This document shows positions 35,845 through 44,970 of a stretch of 64,000 bases of DNA, in pieces. Position numbers and translations under genes: made by a program. Position 1 is the stretch's first letter, and each line of letters starts with the position of its first letter. The notes beneath the pieces were generated by a model, which ran no database searches, had not been told where the DNA came from, and was given only the letters and a program-made list of their open reading frames with translations. Origin of the DNA: Clostridium sulfidigenes (GTDB taxonomy: Bacteria; Bacillota; Clostridia; Clostridiales; Clostridiaceae); the NCBI RefSeq assembly GCF_000732635.1, contig NZ_JPMD01000027.1, positions 28,872-92,871 of the forward strand, written 5' to 3'.

Positions 35845-36462
35845 ATGGAAGTGTTGAAATACAAAGTTCCCAATCGAAAGATAGCTGAAAAAATATTAGA
35901 GGAAGCATCTATTTTAAATCCTGGTCCATGGGTGGAACACTCAAGATACGTAGCAGAGGCAGCAGCTTTAATTGCTCAATATGATAGTGATTTGGATGAA
36001 GATACAGCTTATGTACTGGGATTGCTTCACGATATTGGGAGAAGGAATGGTAGACATTATGTAAGACATGCTATTGATGGATATAACTATGCATTAGAAA
36101 ATGGATATGATTTTGTGGCTAGAATTTCAATCACTCATGGTTTTCTATGCAGTAATGTAGATGATATATGTGGAGAAATGGATTTAACTAAAACAGAATA
36201 CGACTTTATTAAAAATTATTTAGGTAATATCGAATATAATTCATACGATAAATTAATTCAATTATGTGATGTATTGGCTCTTCCATCAGGATTTTGTTTA
36301 ATAGAAAAAAGGATGGTTGATGTGGTTATGAGATATGGATTTACTGATTTTACACTAGAGAAATGGAAAAAAACCTTTGAAATAAAAGAATATTTTGAGG
36401 GCAAAATAGGAAAATCTATTTATAGTATCCTGCCAGGAATAGAAAAAAATACTTTTAATTAA
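35845..36462 (+). CDS. HD-domain phosphohydrolase-like protein
   Basis: A 205-residue HD-superfamily protein. The metal-binding pattern is visible as WVEHSRYVAEAAALI (His), GLLHDIGRR (the His-Asp pair near residue 76) and a later QLCDVLALP (Asp). Proteins of this type often cleave phosphate esters of nucleotides or act as second-messenger hydrolases; the substrate here is unknown. The AAGGAGAGG ribosome site supports ATG 35845. It is intact, while the genes on either side are broken. Confidence 0.78.
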   Translation: MEVLKYKVPNRKIAEKILEEASILNPGPWVEHSRYVAEAAALIAQYDSDLDEDTAYVLGLLHDIGRRNGRHYVRHAIDGYNYALENGYDFVARISITHGFLCSNVDDICGEMDLTKTEYDFIKNYLGNIEYNSYDKLIQLCDVLALPSGFCLIEKRMVDVVMRYGFTDFTLEKWKKTFEIKEYFEGKIGKSIYSILPGIEKNTFN

Positions 36463-36470
36463 ACTTTTAA

Positions 36471-36593
36471 AGAAAGTGGAAAACATGTAAGTATAAAATT
36501 GGTAAAAAGAAAAGAGAAACTCCTCAAGAATGTATTATAAGAGAAATTAAGGAAGGGCTTAATTGTAAAATTAGTGATTTGAAACTATTTTAA
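36471..36593 (+). pseudogene. Nudix hydrolase remnant
   Basis: A start-less frame contains GKKKRETPQECIIREIKEGL followed by NCKISDLKLF and TAA. This is close to the Nudix box G-x5-E-x7-R-E-x-x-E-E, with the last Glu changed to Gly. Nothing upstream in frame supplies the rest of the domain, so it is a decayed fragment. Confidence 0.55.
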
Positions 36594-36631
36594 ATTTATG
36601 TTATCAATTCTTTGAGTTAGGAGAAAGTATT

Positions 36632-37335
36632 GTGAGGGAGAATGAATTAAAGTCATATCTAAAAAGTCTAGGGGCATCATTGGTTGGATTTGCAGATTTA
36701 AATAGCGTTAATACTTCATTGTATAATAATCTAAAGTATGGTATTGCATTTGCGATAAAATTAAAGCCTGAAATTATACAAGGTATTTATGAAGGACCAA
36801 CAAAAGAATATTATGAGGAATACAAAAAATAAACAAAGAACTTGATGATATCGCCATATACTGTGTAAGATACATAGAGAGTCAGGGATATAGTGCATTG
36901 GCTCAAACTTCAACATATGTTACTAGTGATGAAAATTTGACTACTTATTTACCACATAAGACAGTTGCTACACGGGCAGGAATGGGTTGGATTGGCAAAA
37001 ATGCTCTTTTAGTTACTCAACAGTATGGTAGTGCAGTTCGTATCTCTTCAGTACTAACTGATATGCCAGTCATACCAGATATGCCTATCAATGATTCTAG
37101 GTGCGGAAAATGTAGTAAGTGTGTTGATGATTGCCCAGCAACAGCAATAAAAGGTAAGTTGTGGAATATAAATTCAACAAGAGAAGAACTATTAGATCCT
37201 TTTAAATGTCGTAAAAAAGCAAGAGAACTACTAAGACAAAGAATAGGAATAGAAATGTCTTTATGTGGAAAGTGTATTGAGATATGTCCATATACACAGC
37301 AATATATTAAAAGAAATTCCCATAGGTATAATTAG
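36632..37335 (+). pseudogene. QueG-like iron-sulfur reductase family gene with a -1 frameshift
   Basis: Two frames together encode about 234 residues. The first (GTG 36632, ribosome site AGGAGA) ends at TAA 36830-36832 right after a run of six A. Shifting by -1 there continues as INKELDDIAIYC and runs to 37335. The second part holds TRAGMGWIGKNALL and two cluster motifs, CGKCSKCVDDCP and CGKCIEICP, typical of epoxyqueuosine-reductase-like 4Fe-4S proteins. The break could be a true mutation, a homopolymer sequencing error or, less likely, programmed slippage. The chain is shorter than true QueG, so the exact role is uncertain. Confidence 0.7.
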
Positions 37336-37480
37336 AAATATTTTAGTGATATTTTAAGTAAGAGATAAGAAGGCTAACTAAATTAATGTTACCTGATTTT
37401 CTCTTTTTATTTTGAAGAAAGTTAGAGAGAAAATTAAAAAATACAATAATATAACTCTAAGTTAAGTTTTATGAAAATTA

Positions 37481-37512
37481 ATGTTTTTATGTTTTTATGT
37501 TTTTATGTTCTT
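37481..37512. repeat. 8-base tandem repeat
   Basis: ATGTTTTT is repeated three times, and a fourth copy, ATGTTCTT, has one change. It lies in a 490-base stretch (37336-37828) without genes before the ABC transporter operon. Confidence 0.8.
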
Positions 37513-37706
37513 GCCACCTTATGCCATTGATATGACTAAGGCTAAGCCTCCTAGAGTAAATCAATATTTTAATAAAAATTAGCTTTCGCTAATACTCTTA
37601 TTTCAATTATAAATAAACATTTATGTATAAATATGTTATTTAAGTAAAAATGGTGTTATACTATATACATATTTAGTTAAACGTTAGTTAAATAGTTTAA
37701 TAAATT

Positions 37707-37738
37707 CAGTAACATTAATATAATGTAAACTATTACTG
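37707..37738. promoter_or_regulatory. nested dyad upstream of the ABC exporter operon
   Basis: The outer half-sites CAGTAA and TTACTG enclose a perfect inner dyad ACATTA-ATA-TAATGT (37712-37726). It is about 90 bases before the first ABC gene and is a plausible repressor site. No regulator gene adjoins it. Confidence 0.4.
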
Positions 37739-37828
37739 AGGTGAATAAACAATAGATATATAATATTGTTCAGAGGGGAGGATTCAATAATATAAAGTAA
37801 TAGACGGGTATGTAAATGGGGGGAAATT

Positions 37829-39616
37829 ATGAGATTAGAAAATAAAAATTATAATGCGGGGGATATAATTAAAATTCCATTTAAATTTGCACCAGCACAG
37901 GCTACATTAATAGCAATACAAAAACTTTTGGATGGTTTAGTTCCAACACTACAAATTTTGGCTACGGCTAAGTTTCTAGATATTGCAATTTTAATATTTA
38001 AACAAGAAAAAAATATTAAAGATATAGTAATGCCCTTATTATTTGTGATACTTCTTTTAGCTTATGACTGGATTTCTACTCAATTATCAAAGTTTGCAGA
38101 AGTTCAGATTAAAAATAGATTAAGAGGTGAATTCAGGGTAAATATTGTAGAAAAGATAGCAACATTGAGATATAAATATATAGAAAGTCAGGATAGTTGG
38201 GATTTGATATCTAGGGTTATAAAGGAGCCAGAAGTTCAATGTACTAAGGCCTATATTTCATCTTTAGATATGATAGCAATGATTTTAAAAATAACAGGAA
38301 TACTAGTAGTTTTATTTATTCAGGTATGGTGGTCTGCAGTTTTAATTGTTTTAATTTCTGTACCTCTATTTTTTATAGCTTTAAAAAGTGGAAAGGAAAC
38401 TTATGAAGCAAATAGAGAAGTAGAGAAGAATAAAAGAAAGGTTAAATACTTAGAAGAAGTGTTAAACGGTCGTGAGGCAGTGGAAGAAAGAACCTTGTTT
38501 GGCTATTCTGATAAGATTAATAACCAGTGGCATAAAGAGTTTGAAACTGCTAGAAAGCATGAACTTAAGGTAAGTCTTAAATGGTACGTTAATATGAAAA
38601 CCGGTGGGGTTATTATTGCCATTTTATCTGTATTGATAGTTTTAATTTTAATAGGGCCTGTAACTAGTGGAATTTTATCCATAGGAATGTTTATGTCCAT
38701 TGTTAATAGCGTATTTGAATTAATACAATATTTAGCTTGGAGCCTTCCAGAGTATGGAGATAATTTAGCAAAGAATAAAGAATATCTTGTTGACCTAACC
38801 AACTTTTTAAAATTAGAAGGGGATGAAGGATATTTATTAAGACCAGCTAAGGAGGTTAGCAAATTAAAGTCCTTAGAGTTTAGAAATGTATCTTTTAAAT
38901 ATCCAGGCACAGAAAAGTATATTTTAAAGGATATATCTTTTGTCATAGAAGAAGGAAGGCATTATGCTTTTGTAGGTGCTAATGGAGCTGGTAAGACTAC
39001 AATAACTAAACTTATAACTGGCTTATATGAGGACTTTGAAGGAGAAATTTTGATAAATGGAAAATCTATAAAGACATATAGACAAGACCAGTTAAAAGCA
39101 ATGTGCTCTGTAGTGTATCAAGATTTTGCAAGATATAGTATTTCTTTTAGAGATAATATTTTATTAGGAGATATCAATAGCTTTGATAACCTAGATAATA
39201 TGAATAAGGCTATAGAAACTGTTGAACTGCAAGATGTTGTTGGAGGATTACCTCTAGGTATCAGTTCAAACTTGGGTAAAATTAAAAATGATGGTGTAGA
39301 TTTGTCAGGAGGACAGTGGCAACGTATAGCTATGGCAAGGGGAATTGTAAGTCCAGCATCCATTAGAATTTTAGATGAACCAACTGCAGCCTTAGATCCT
39401 ATAAGTGAAAGTAATGTCTATGAAAAATTTGAAGAGATAAGTAGGGGACAAACTACTATATTTATCAGTCATAGGCTTGGATCAACAAAGATTGCAGATG
39501 AAATTTTCGTTATAGGAGATGGAGCCATTGTAGAAAGTGGTTCCTATGAGGAGCTTATGAAGAAAAATGGGGTTTATACAAAAATGTATGAAAGTCAAAG
39601 GAGTTGGTATATATAA
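37829..39616 (+). CDS. ABC exporter half-transporter (membrane plus ATPase domains), first subunit
   Basis: A 595-residue ABC protein with an N-terminal six-helix membrane domain (to about residue 320) and a C-terminal ATPase. Visible are Walker A GANGAGKT (about 384-391), the Q-loop segment VYQDFARYS, the signature LSGGQWQR, Walker B RILDEPTAALD and the H-loop ISHRLGS. The second half-transporter overlaps its stop, so they form a heterodimer. The type resembles peptide or drug exporters, but no precursor peptide or modification gene is seen next to it. Confidence 0.9.
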   Translation: MRLENKNYNAGDIIKIPFKFAPAQATLIAIQKLLDGLVPTLQILATAKFLDIAILIFKQEKNIKDIVMPLLFVILLLAYDWISTQLSKFAEVQIKNRLRGEFRVNIVEKIATLRYKYIESQDSWDLISRVIKEPEVQCTKAYISSLDMIAMILKITGILVVLFIQVWWSAVLIVLISVPLFFIALKSGKETYEANREVEKNKRKVKYLEEVLNGREAVEERTLFGYSDKINNQWHKEFETARKHELKVSLKWYVNMKTGGVIIAILSVLIVLILIGPVTSGILSIGMFMSIVNSVFELIQYLAWSLPEYGDNLAKNKEYLVDLTNFLKLEGDEGYLLRPAKEVSKLKSLEFRNVSFKYPGTEKYILKDISFVIEEGRHYAFVGANGAGKTTITKLITGLYEDFEGEILINGKSIKTYRQDQLKAMCSVVYQDFARYSISFRDNILLGDINSFDNLDNMNKAIETVELQDVVGGLPLGISSNLGKIKNDGVDLSGGQWQRIAMARGIVSPASIRILDEPTAALDPISESNVYEKFEEISRGQTTIFISHRLGSTKIADEIFVIGDGAIVESGSYEELMKKNGVYTKMYESQRSWYI

Positions 39617-41424
39617 TGGTAGGGAAAAGTAAAGATATTTCTTTTTTAAAGATAGTAAGGACAGTTGAACCTATGATAATTAAATCATGTCCTATACTTA
39701 CAGTGGCAGCTATATTAACTTCAATACTACATAGCTTGGCTTATGTAGTAAATACTTTCATGACACAAAAGTTTTTTGACTCCATTACAGCTACTTTCTC
39801 AGGGAAAGTAGAGTTAAAAATAGTATATTTTATGCTAGGAGGACTATGTATTTCATTAGTTCTAACTCAAGTACTTAATGGAATAGCTAACTTTTTAGCT
39901 AATGCCTTAGTTAATAAGGCAAAGGGAACTATAGGTAAGATATTAAATCATAAAAGCTCAAAGTTAAATGCCGCTGATTTTGAAAATCCAACATTACTTG
40001 ATGATATTAATAAGGCTCAGAAGGGATTAGAGGGTGGACTTTGGATGTCTTTGATATTAATTGTAATAGTAACCTTCTATATTCCATATTTTATTTTTAT
40101 GGGTATATATCTTTATAAATTAAAGCCGATACTTTCTATTTCTATTATATTAGTATTTATTCCTGTAGCTATATCACAACTAATTAGAATTAAGGTATTC
40201 ACTAATTTAGAAGATAAGGTAGCTCCAATAAGAAGAGAATATGAACATTATGAAAAATGTATAATGGATAGAGAATATTATAAGGAAACAAGGCTTTTAG
40301 GAGGGTTCTTCTATTTCAAAAAAAGATATATAAGTACCTTAGAGCTTATGAATAAAAATAATTGGCAAGCAGAAAAAAAATCAGGACTTGCAGAGCTAGC
40401 CATGAAGATGTTAACATTACTTGGGTATATGGGGGTTTTAGCACTTCTTGTATATGCACTTTTAGATGGTTCTATATCAATAGGTGCCTTTGGGGCAGTA
40501 TTTTCATCTATAGGCTTTATGTTTTCTTTAATGAATGAGCTGATATGTATGCATATAGGAAACATGGCTGAAAATTTAGGTACAGTGAAAAACTTTATTA
40601 GATTTTTAGAAATCCCTGAAAGAGAAGGGGAGGACATAGAAATTGTAGGAGTGCCTAGCATTTCAATTGATAATGTAAGCTTTACTTATCCAGGAACTGA
40701 TACAAGTTCTTTGAAAGACATATCTTTAAAGATGAATTCAGGAGAAACCATTGCCATTGTTGGGGAAAATGGAGCTGGTAAGAGTACCTTAGTTAGGATT
40801 CTTACAGGAATATATAGTCCTACTAAAGGTAATGCTTCAATAAATGGTATAGATATAGATAAAATATCAGCTAAAGAATTATATAGGGTTACATCAGGGG
40901 TATTTCAAAAATACCAACGATATAAAATGACTTTAAGAGATAATATATCTATAAGTGAAAAATCTAATGCAACAAAGGAAGAACTACTAAAAGATGCTAT
41001 AGATAAAGCAGATTTTCAGGTTTCAAAGGAAAAATTTGAAGATGGTTATGATACCATGCTATCTAGAGAATTTGATGGTATAGATTTATCTGGTGGGCAA
41101 TGGCAAAGGCTAGCTATAGCTAGGGGTTTTTACAAGGATAGTAATATGATAATTTTAGATGAACCTACAGCGGCCATAGATCCTATAGAAGAGACTAAAA
41201 TATATAAGAAGTTTAAAGAAATGTCCAAGGATAAAACTGCTATAATCGTTACTCATAGACTTGGTTCTGCTAAGATTGCAGATAGAATAGTAGTTATGGA
41301 TAAGGGTGAAATTGTACAAGTAGGTACCCATGATGAACTTATAAGTATAGATGGAAAGTATAGTGAGATGTATGAAGCTCAAAGTAAGTGGTATCTAACT
41401 GATCAGGATGAAAAGGCAGTTTGA
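39616..41424 (+). CDS. ABC exporter half-transporter, second subunit
   Basis: Partner of the preceding gene, 602 residues. Walker A is GENGAGKS, the Q-loop segment is VFQKYQRYK, the signature is LSGGQWQR, Walker B is IILDEPTAAID and the H-loop is THRLGS. Both ATPase sites look intact, unlike many heterodimers with one degenerate site. ATG 39616 overlaps the upstream stop by one base (TAATG), with AAAGGAG 12 bases away; a TTG at 39604 is too close to that site. Confidence 0.9.
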   Translation: MVGKSKDISFLKIVRTVEPMIIKSCPILTVAAILTSILHSLAYVVNTFMTQKFFDSITATFSGKVELKIVYFMLGGLCISLVLTQVLNGIANFLANALVNKAKGTIGKILNHKSSKLNAADFENPTLLDDINKAQKGLEGGLWMSLILIVIVTFYIPYFIFMGIYLYKLKPILSISIILVFIPVAISQLIRIKVFTNLEDKVAPIRREYEHYEKCIMDREYYKETRLLGGFFYFKKRYISTLELMNKNNWQAEKKSGLAELAMKMLTLLGYMGVLALLVYALLDGSISIGAFGAVFSSIGFMFSLMNELICMHIGNMAENLGTVKNFIRFLEIPEREGEDIEIVGVPSISIDNVSFTYPGTDTSSLKDISLKMNSGETIAIVGENGAGKSTLVRILTGIYSPTKGNASINGIDIDKISAKELYRVTSGVFQKYQRYKMTLRDNISISEKSNATKEELLKDAIDKADFQVSKEKFEDGYDTMLSREFDGIDLSGGQWQRLAIARGFYKDSNMIILDEPTAAIDPIEETKIYKKFKEMSKDKTAIIVTHRLGSAKIADRIVVMDKGEIVQVGTHDELISIDGKYSEMYEAQSKWYLTDQDEKAV

Positions 41425-41516
41425 TTTAAGGGATTAATGCAAAATATTTAAAGGTTTGAGTCTGAAATGGGTTAGTAAGTTGGGATATAAAGGATCTATA
41501 AGAGTTTGTAAATTTA

Positions 41517-41571
41517 AAAATCATGGATAGATATCAGTTATTTGTACTGAGCTATCCATGATTTTTTATAT
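41517..41571 (+). terminator. intrinsic terminator after the ABC operon
   Basis: A 14-base-pair stem AAAATCATGGATAG/CTATCCATGATTTT with a branched apex (CAGT/ACTG) ends in TTTTTTA. Confidence 0.9.
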
Positions 41572-41607
41572 TATATTACTAGAGATAATTTGGATACAAT
41601 CCTAAGG

Positions 41608-42123
41608 CTATTGAACGTTATACATGCCATTCTTCTCCATGTATTGGAAAATAGCTTCTCCGTGTTTTTGTTCTTCCTTTTGTATGTGATTTAATACATC
41701 ACGAACTCTAGTATCTCTAAATTCGAATATTGTAGTATCATAGGTTCCTGACACATATTTTTCTGTCATCAATAAATCTGTACACATATCAGCATCGGAT
41801 AAATTAACTCCTCCTGATTGCATATTATTTGTATTTGTTGTGGAACCTTGAGCTGTCATATTTTGTCCTGAGTTTTGATTTTGACTTTGCTGATTTTGTT
41901 GACCTTGTTGTTGCTGACCCATTTGAGGAAGTTGACCACTTAATAATTGATTGATGCTACCTAGATGGGTTCTTTCTGATTGTCCATTGGCATTAAAAAT
42001 ATCTTTTAACTGACTGTCTTTAGCTTGATTTGCATAATTTGTATACTTTTCAATGCAAATTTCCTCATGTTTTTTTTGATCCTCTAGTAAAGTTCTTTCT
42101 TTTTGTGATAATGTTATTTCCAT
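41608..42123 (-). CDS. CotF-like spore coat protein
   Basis: A 171-residue protein with a ferritin-like CotF fold split by a low-complexity linker. The N-terminal helix pair is seen in KKHEEICIEKYTNYANQAKD, the middle (residues about 70-105) is rich in Gln, Asn and Gly, and the C-terminus has LMTEKYVSGTYDTTIFEFRD and HIQKEEQKHGEAIFQYMEK. Such proteins are found in the spore coat and are made late in the mother cell. A GGAGGT ribosome site precedes the start. It stands alone between convergent terminators. Confidence 0.82.
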   Translation of the reverse strand: MEITLSQKERTLLEDQKKHEEICIEKYTNYANQAKDSQLKDIFNANGQSERTHLGSINQLLSGQLPQMGQQQQGQQNQQSQNQNSGQNMTAQGSTTNTNNMQSGGVNLSDADMCTDLLMTEKYVSGTYDTTIFEFRDTRVRDVLNHIQKEEQKHGEAIFQYMEKNGMYNVQ

Positions 42124-42207
42124 AATACTGCACCTCCGATTATATTTTGTGTAGAACCAATTATTTTATACTAGTAAATGAAGTAATATTGGAATTTAAG
42201 CAGTATA

Positions 42208-42251
42208 CTAAAAAAACAGGTTAACACCCAATTTAGGTGTTAACCTGTTTA
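42208..42251 (-). terminator. intrinsic terminator after the symporter gene (minus strand)
   Basis: A 15-base-pair perfect stem (42214-42228 with 42236-42250, core CAGGTTAACACC) ends on the minus strand in TTTTTTT. Confidence 0.92.
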
Positions 42252-42287
42252 GTATATATAGCAGATATAACAAAGAGAATTATATTA

Positions 42288-43565
42288 CTATAGGGATTTG
42301 TTTTTTATAGTTTCAGAATTGAAGATTTCTTCATTAAATTCTCCTTCAGCCTTTGCTACAATCATTGTGCATACTGCATCACCGGTGATATTGACAGAGG
42401 TTCTTGCCATATCTAGAATCCTATCAATACCCATGATTAAAGCTATACCTTCCACTGGTAAACCTACTGATTGTAATACCATGGATAACATAATCATTCC
42501 TACACCAGGTACTCCAGCTGTTCCAATTGAAGCTAAGGTGGCTGTTAAAATAACAGTTAAGAAAGAACTTAAGGTTAAATCAACACCATAAATTTGAGCA
42601 ATAAATACGGTAGCTACACCCTGCATAATAGCAGTTCCATCCATGTTAATAGTTGCCCCTAGTGGTAATGTAAAGGAAGCAACATCCTTTGAGATTCCTA
42701 AATTTTCTTCTGCGATTTCCATGGATACTGGTAAGGTTGCACTACTGCTTGAGGTAGAAAAAGCTACTGAAATGGCTGGGAAGAATTTTTTGAAAAATCT
42801 TATAGGACTTAATCTAGTAAATAATTTTAATAGACCACCATAAACAATAGTAGCATGAATAAGTAAGCTTATTAAAACTAATGACATATATTTTATTAAA
42901 GGTATCATTGCATCAAAACCTTGAGTGGCAAAGGTACGAGCGATTAAACCAAATACTCCAATGGGTGCAATTATCATTACGAAGTCTACGATTTTCATAA
43001 TAAGGTCATTTAATTGTTGGAAAAGATTTGTTATCATTTTAGTTTTCTCACCTAAAGTAGATAATCCTACACCTATTAACATGGCAAATACAATAATTTG
43101 TAGCATGTTCCCGTTTGCCATGGATGCAATAGGGTTGTTCGGTATCATATCAAGGATAACTTCAACTAATGGTATAGCTTCTTTGATAGTAACTTCACTT
43201 AAACTAGAATTTGATAAATTTAATCCTACACCTGGTTTAAATACTGTAGACAGTGATAATGCAATTGAAATGGCAATAGCTGTAGTAGCTAAGTAAAATA
43301 AAACTGTTTTTACTCCAATTCTACCTAACTTTTTAATATCTCCCATGCTGGCAGCTCCGTTGACTAGAGAAATAAAAACTAAAGGTACTACAAGCATCAT
43401 AATAGCTTTTAAAAATGCCTGTCCAACTAAATAGAAAACCCCATTAATTAATAATTCATCACGAATGAAACCCTGTGGAATAAAGTTGAATATAATACCT
43501 GTTATTAAACCCAAGATTAATCCGATAAATATTTTTGTTGATAAACTTATTTTGCCTTTTTTCAT
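42288..43565 (-). CDS. dicarboxylate/amino acid:cation symporter (DAACS family)
   Basis: A 425-residue secondary transporter of the glutamate/aspartate family (GltP, GltT, DctA). The reentrant-loop serine motif is AFSTSSSSATLPVS, and the substrate/sodium motif is TINMDGTAIMQGVA. About eight membrane helices with two hairpins fit the family. Glutamate or aspartate uptake driven by Na+ or H+ is likely and would suit a glutamate fermenter, though C4-dicarboxylates are possible. It has its own terminator. Confidence 0.9.
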   Translation of the reverse strand: MKKGKISLSTKIFIGLILGLITGIIFNFIPQGFIRDELLINGVFYLVGQAFLKAIMMLVVPLVFISLVNGAASMGDIKKLGRIGVKTVLFYLATTAIAISIALSLSTVFKPGVGLNLSNSSLSEVTIKEAIPLVEVILDMIPNNPIASMANGNMLQIIVFAMLIGVGLSTLGEKTKMITNLFQQLNDLIMKIVDFVMIIAPIGVFGLIARTFATQGFDAMIPLIKYMSLVLISLLIHATIVYGGLLKLFTRLSPIRFFKKFFPAISVAFSTSSSSATLPVSMEIAEENLGISKDVASFTLPLGATINMDGTAIMQGVATVFIAQIYGVDLTLSSFLTVILTATLASIGTAGVPGVGMIMLSMVLQSVGLPVEGIALIMGIDRILDMARTSVNITGDAVCTMIVAKAEGEFNEEIFNSETIKNKSL

Positions 43566-43571
43566 TTTACC

Positions 43572-44003
43572 AATCCCTTCTAATGATTTTTATTATATAA
43601 ATTAAATTTTTACCTAAAATTATAGAATTATATGGTGAGTAAAATTATATAATGAATAAAAACAAAAGTCAAACTGCAATTATTGGAAAAGTGAAAAATG
43701 GATATGAAATATTTTAAAATCGATACAGTATTACTGAATTGCGTGTTAATCTAGTAATAGTGCACATTGGCATTGGTTGTAGATATGGATGTTGAATGTA
43801 TAAAACTTTTGATATATATAATTGAATTTTGAAGGATTTTAAAATGAGTATGCAATATTCGTGTGAATAATATCAATGTAGTTAAGAAAAAAGATAAAAC
43901 TAAAAAAATATTTGAATAAATTAACAAATAATAACATATAAAGGATTGTTATTTGCATGGATATATTTTACACTTAGTATAGTAGGTTAACAGATACTGT
44001 TTA
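43572..44003. other. gene-free AT-rich stretch
   Basis: No convincing ORF, RNA or terminator is seen between the divergent symporter and kinase genes apart from the repeat hairpin at its right end. It should hold the promoters of both. Confidence 0.6.
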
Positions 44004-44060
44004 TCCCATGCCTACAAGCTCTAATACTCCAATATTCTTCAAAGTGGGAGTAAAGAGCTC
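44004..44060 (+). repeat. second copy of the hairpin repeat, in the kinase leader
   Basis: The 43-base hairpin (44017-44059, arms AGCTCT/AGAGCT and ACTCC/GGAGT) differs at only 3 of 43 positions from 15518-15560. The preceding dozen bases are also similar, but the DNA after AGAGCT is unrelated. It ends 20 bases before the AGGAGGGG ribosome site of the kinase gene, so it lies in its 5' leader. Confidence 0.75.
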
Positions 44061-44092
44061 TGTTTATATTAAACTTTTTAGGAGGGGAATTT

Positions 44093-44566
44093 ATGTTATT
44101 TATATTTATGGGGCCAAGCTGTTCGGGGAAATCTTCAGCAGCAGAAGAATTAAAAAAACTTACAGATGCACAGATTTACAGTGGAAAAGATTATTTACGT
44201 ATGGACAAAAATGAAAATAATGCATGGAAACTATTTGAGGAAATATTGAAAGAAGGTTGTAATAACAAAGATATACACTCCAAATCAATAATCTATGTAA
44301 TCTCAGAAAAAAAGGATTTAGTAAAACTTAAATTCATTAACGATGCTATTACTATAAATTTTACAGCTGATGCAGAAATAATAAAATCTAGATTTGCAAA
44401 AAGGATGAATGGAGTTTTACCAAAGCCAGTAGAAAGTATGATAGACAAGCAGTTACTTGAATGGAAAGACATAACTGCAAAGTTACATGTAGATACAAGT
44501 AAAGACAGTCCTAGTGATATAGCTAAAAAAATTTATCATCTAGGATTAATGGATAATAATGTATAA
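44093..44566 (+). CDS. P-loop nucleotide kinase-like protein
   Basis: A 157-residue cytosolic protein. The N-terminal MLFIFMGPSCSGKSSAAEEL is a guanylate-kinase-like P-loop, and the basic segment KSRFAKRMNGVLPKPVES could be the lid. It is shorter than guanylate kinase (about 200 residues). Its substrate is unknown; nucleoside, nucleotide or small-molecule kinases share this form. It has a strong AGGAGGGG site and stands alone behind the repeat hairpin. Confidence 0.68.
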   Translation: MLFIFMGPSCSGKSSAAEELKKLTDAQIYSGKDYLRMDKNENNAWKLFEEILKEGCNNKDIHSKSIIYVISEKKDLVKLKFINDAITINFTADAEIIKSRFAKRMNGVLPKPVESMIDKQLLEWKDITAKLHVDTSKDSPSDIAKKIYHLGLMDNNV

Positions 44567-44627
44567 GTATTATATAATTTTTATTTACTTTATAAGTTTT
44601 CCATGGTAAAATTTACACATAACATAT

Positions 44628-44887
44628 GGGAGGTGCTATAAAGTGATTATTGCTACTTGTTAATTAATTTTTAATGTAAAAATTAATACTAAAAGAAGTC
44701 TTAACTACCTAATTATTTAGGTCTATTTGTTGTGCTTCTTTAGAAAATTTACAAGTAAGTAATGTGAAGTTTATAGAACTAAAATTAAAATCTTTTTTAC
44801 ACTTTATATAGTATATTTATTTTGTTGTGTAAAATATTGTAGATATTTTGGTTGTAATGAGGCGTTGCTTTATTACAGCCTTTTTTA
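44628..44887 (+). promoter_or_regulatory. possible attenuator: six-codon leader ORF, hairpins and terminator
   Basis: GGGAGG (44628-44633) sits 9 bases before a tiny ORF (GTG 44643 to TAA 44663; MIIATC). A perfect hairpin ATTAATTTTTA/TAAAAATTAAT follows at once (44663-44687). A second stem (AAAGAAG 44692-44698 with CTTCTTT 44735-44741, inner CCTAA/TTAGG) and a terminator at 44848-44887 come next, all before the SnoaL-like gene. This resembles a translation-coupled leader, but it may simply be a short independent transcript. Confidence 0.35.
44848..44887 (+). terminator. intrinsic terminator upstream of the SnoaL-like gene
   Basis: Arms GGTTGTAAT and ATTACAGCC (one G-U pair) with a 13-base loop end in TTTTTTAATTT. 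No annotated gene ends just before it, so it closes a short or leader transcript. Confidence 0.7.
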
Positions 44888-44970
44888 ATTTAGTTGAAGA
44901 GGTAAAACATCTAACCCTTTAAATTAGATAGGTAAAAATGAAAAATAAATAGGATAAGGGGTATGAGTAT

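Noticed and set aside
44690..44890. T-box or other named riboswitch before the SnoaL-like gene
   Set aside because: No T-box core or other known aptamer motif is present; only hairpins and a terminator can be supported.
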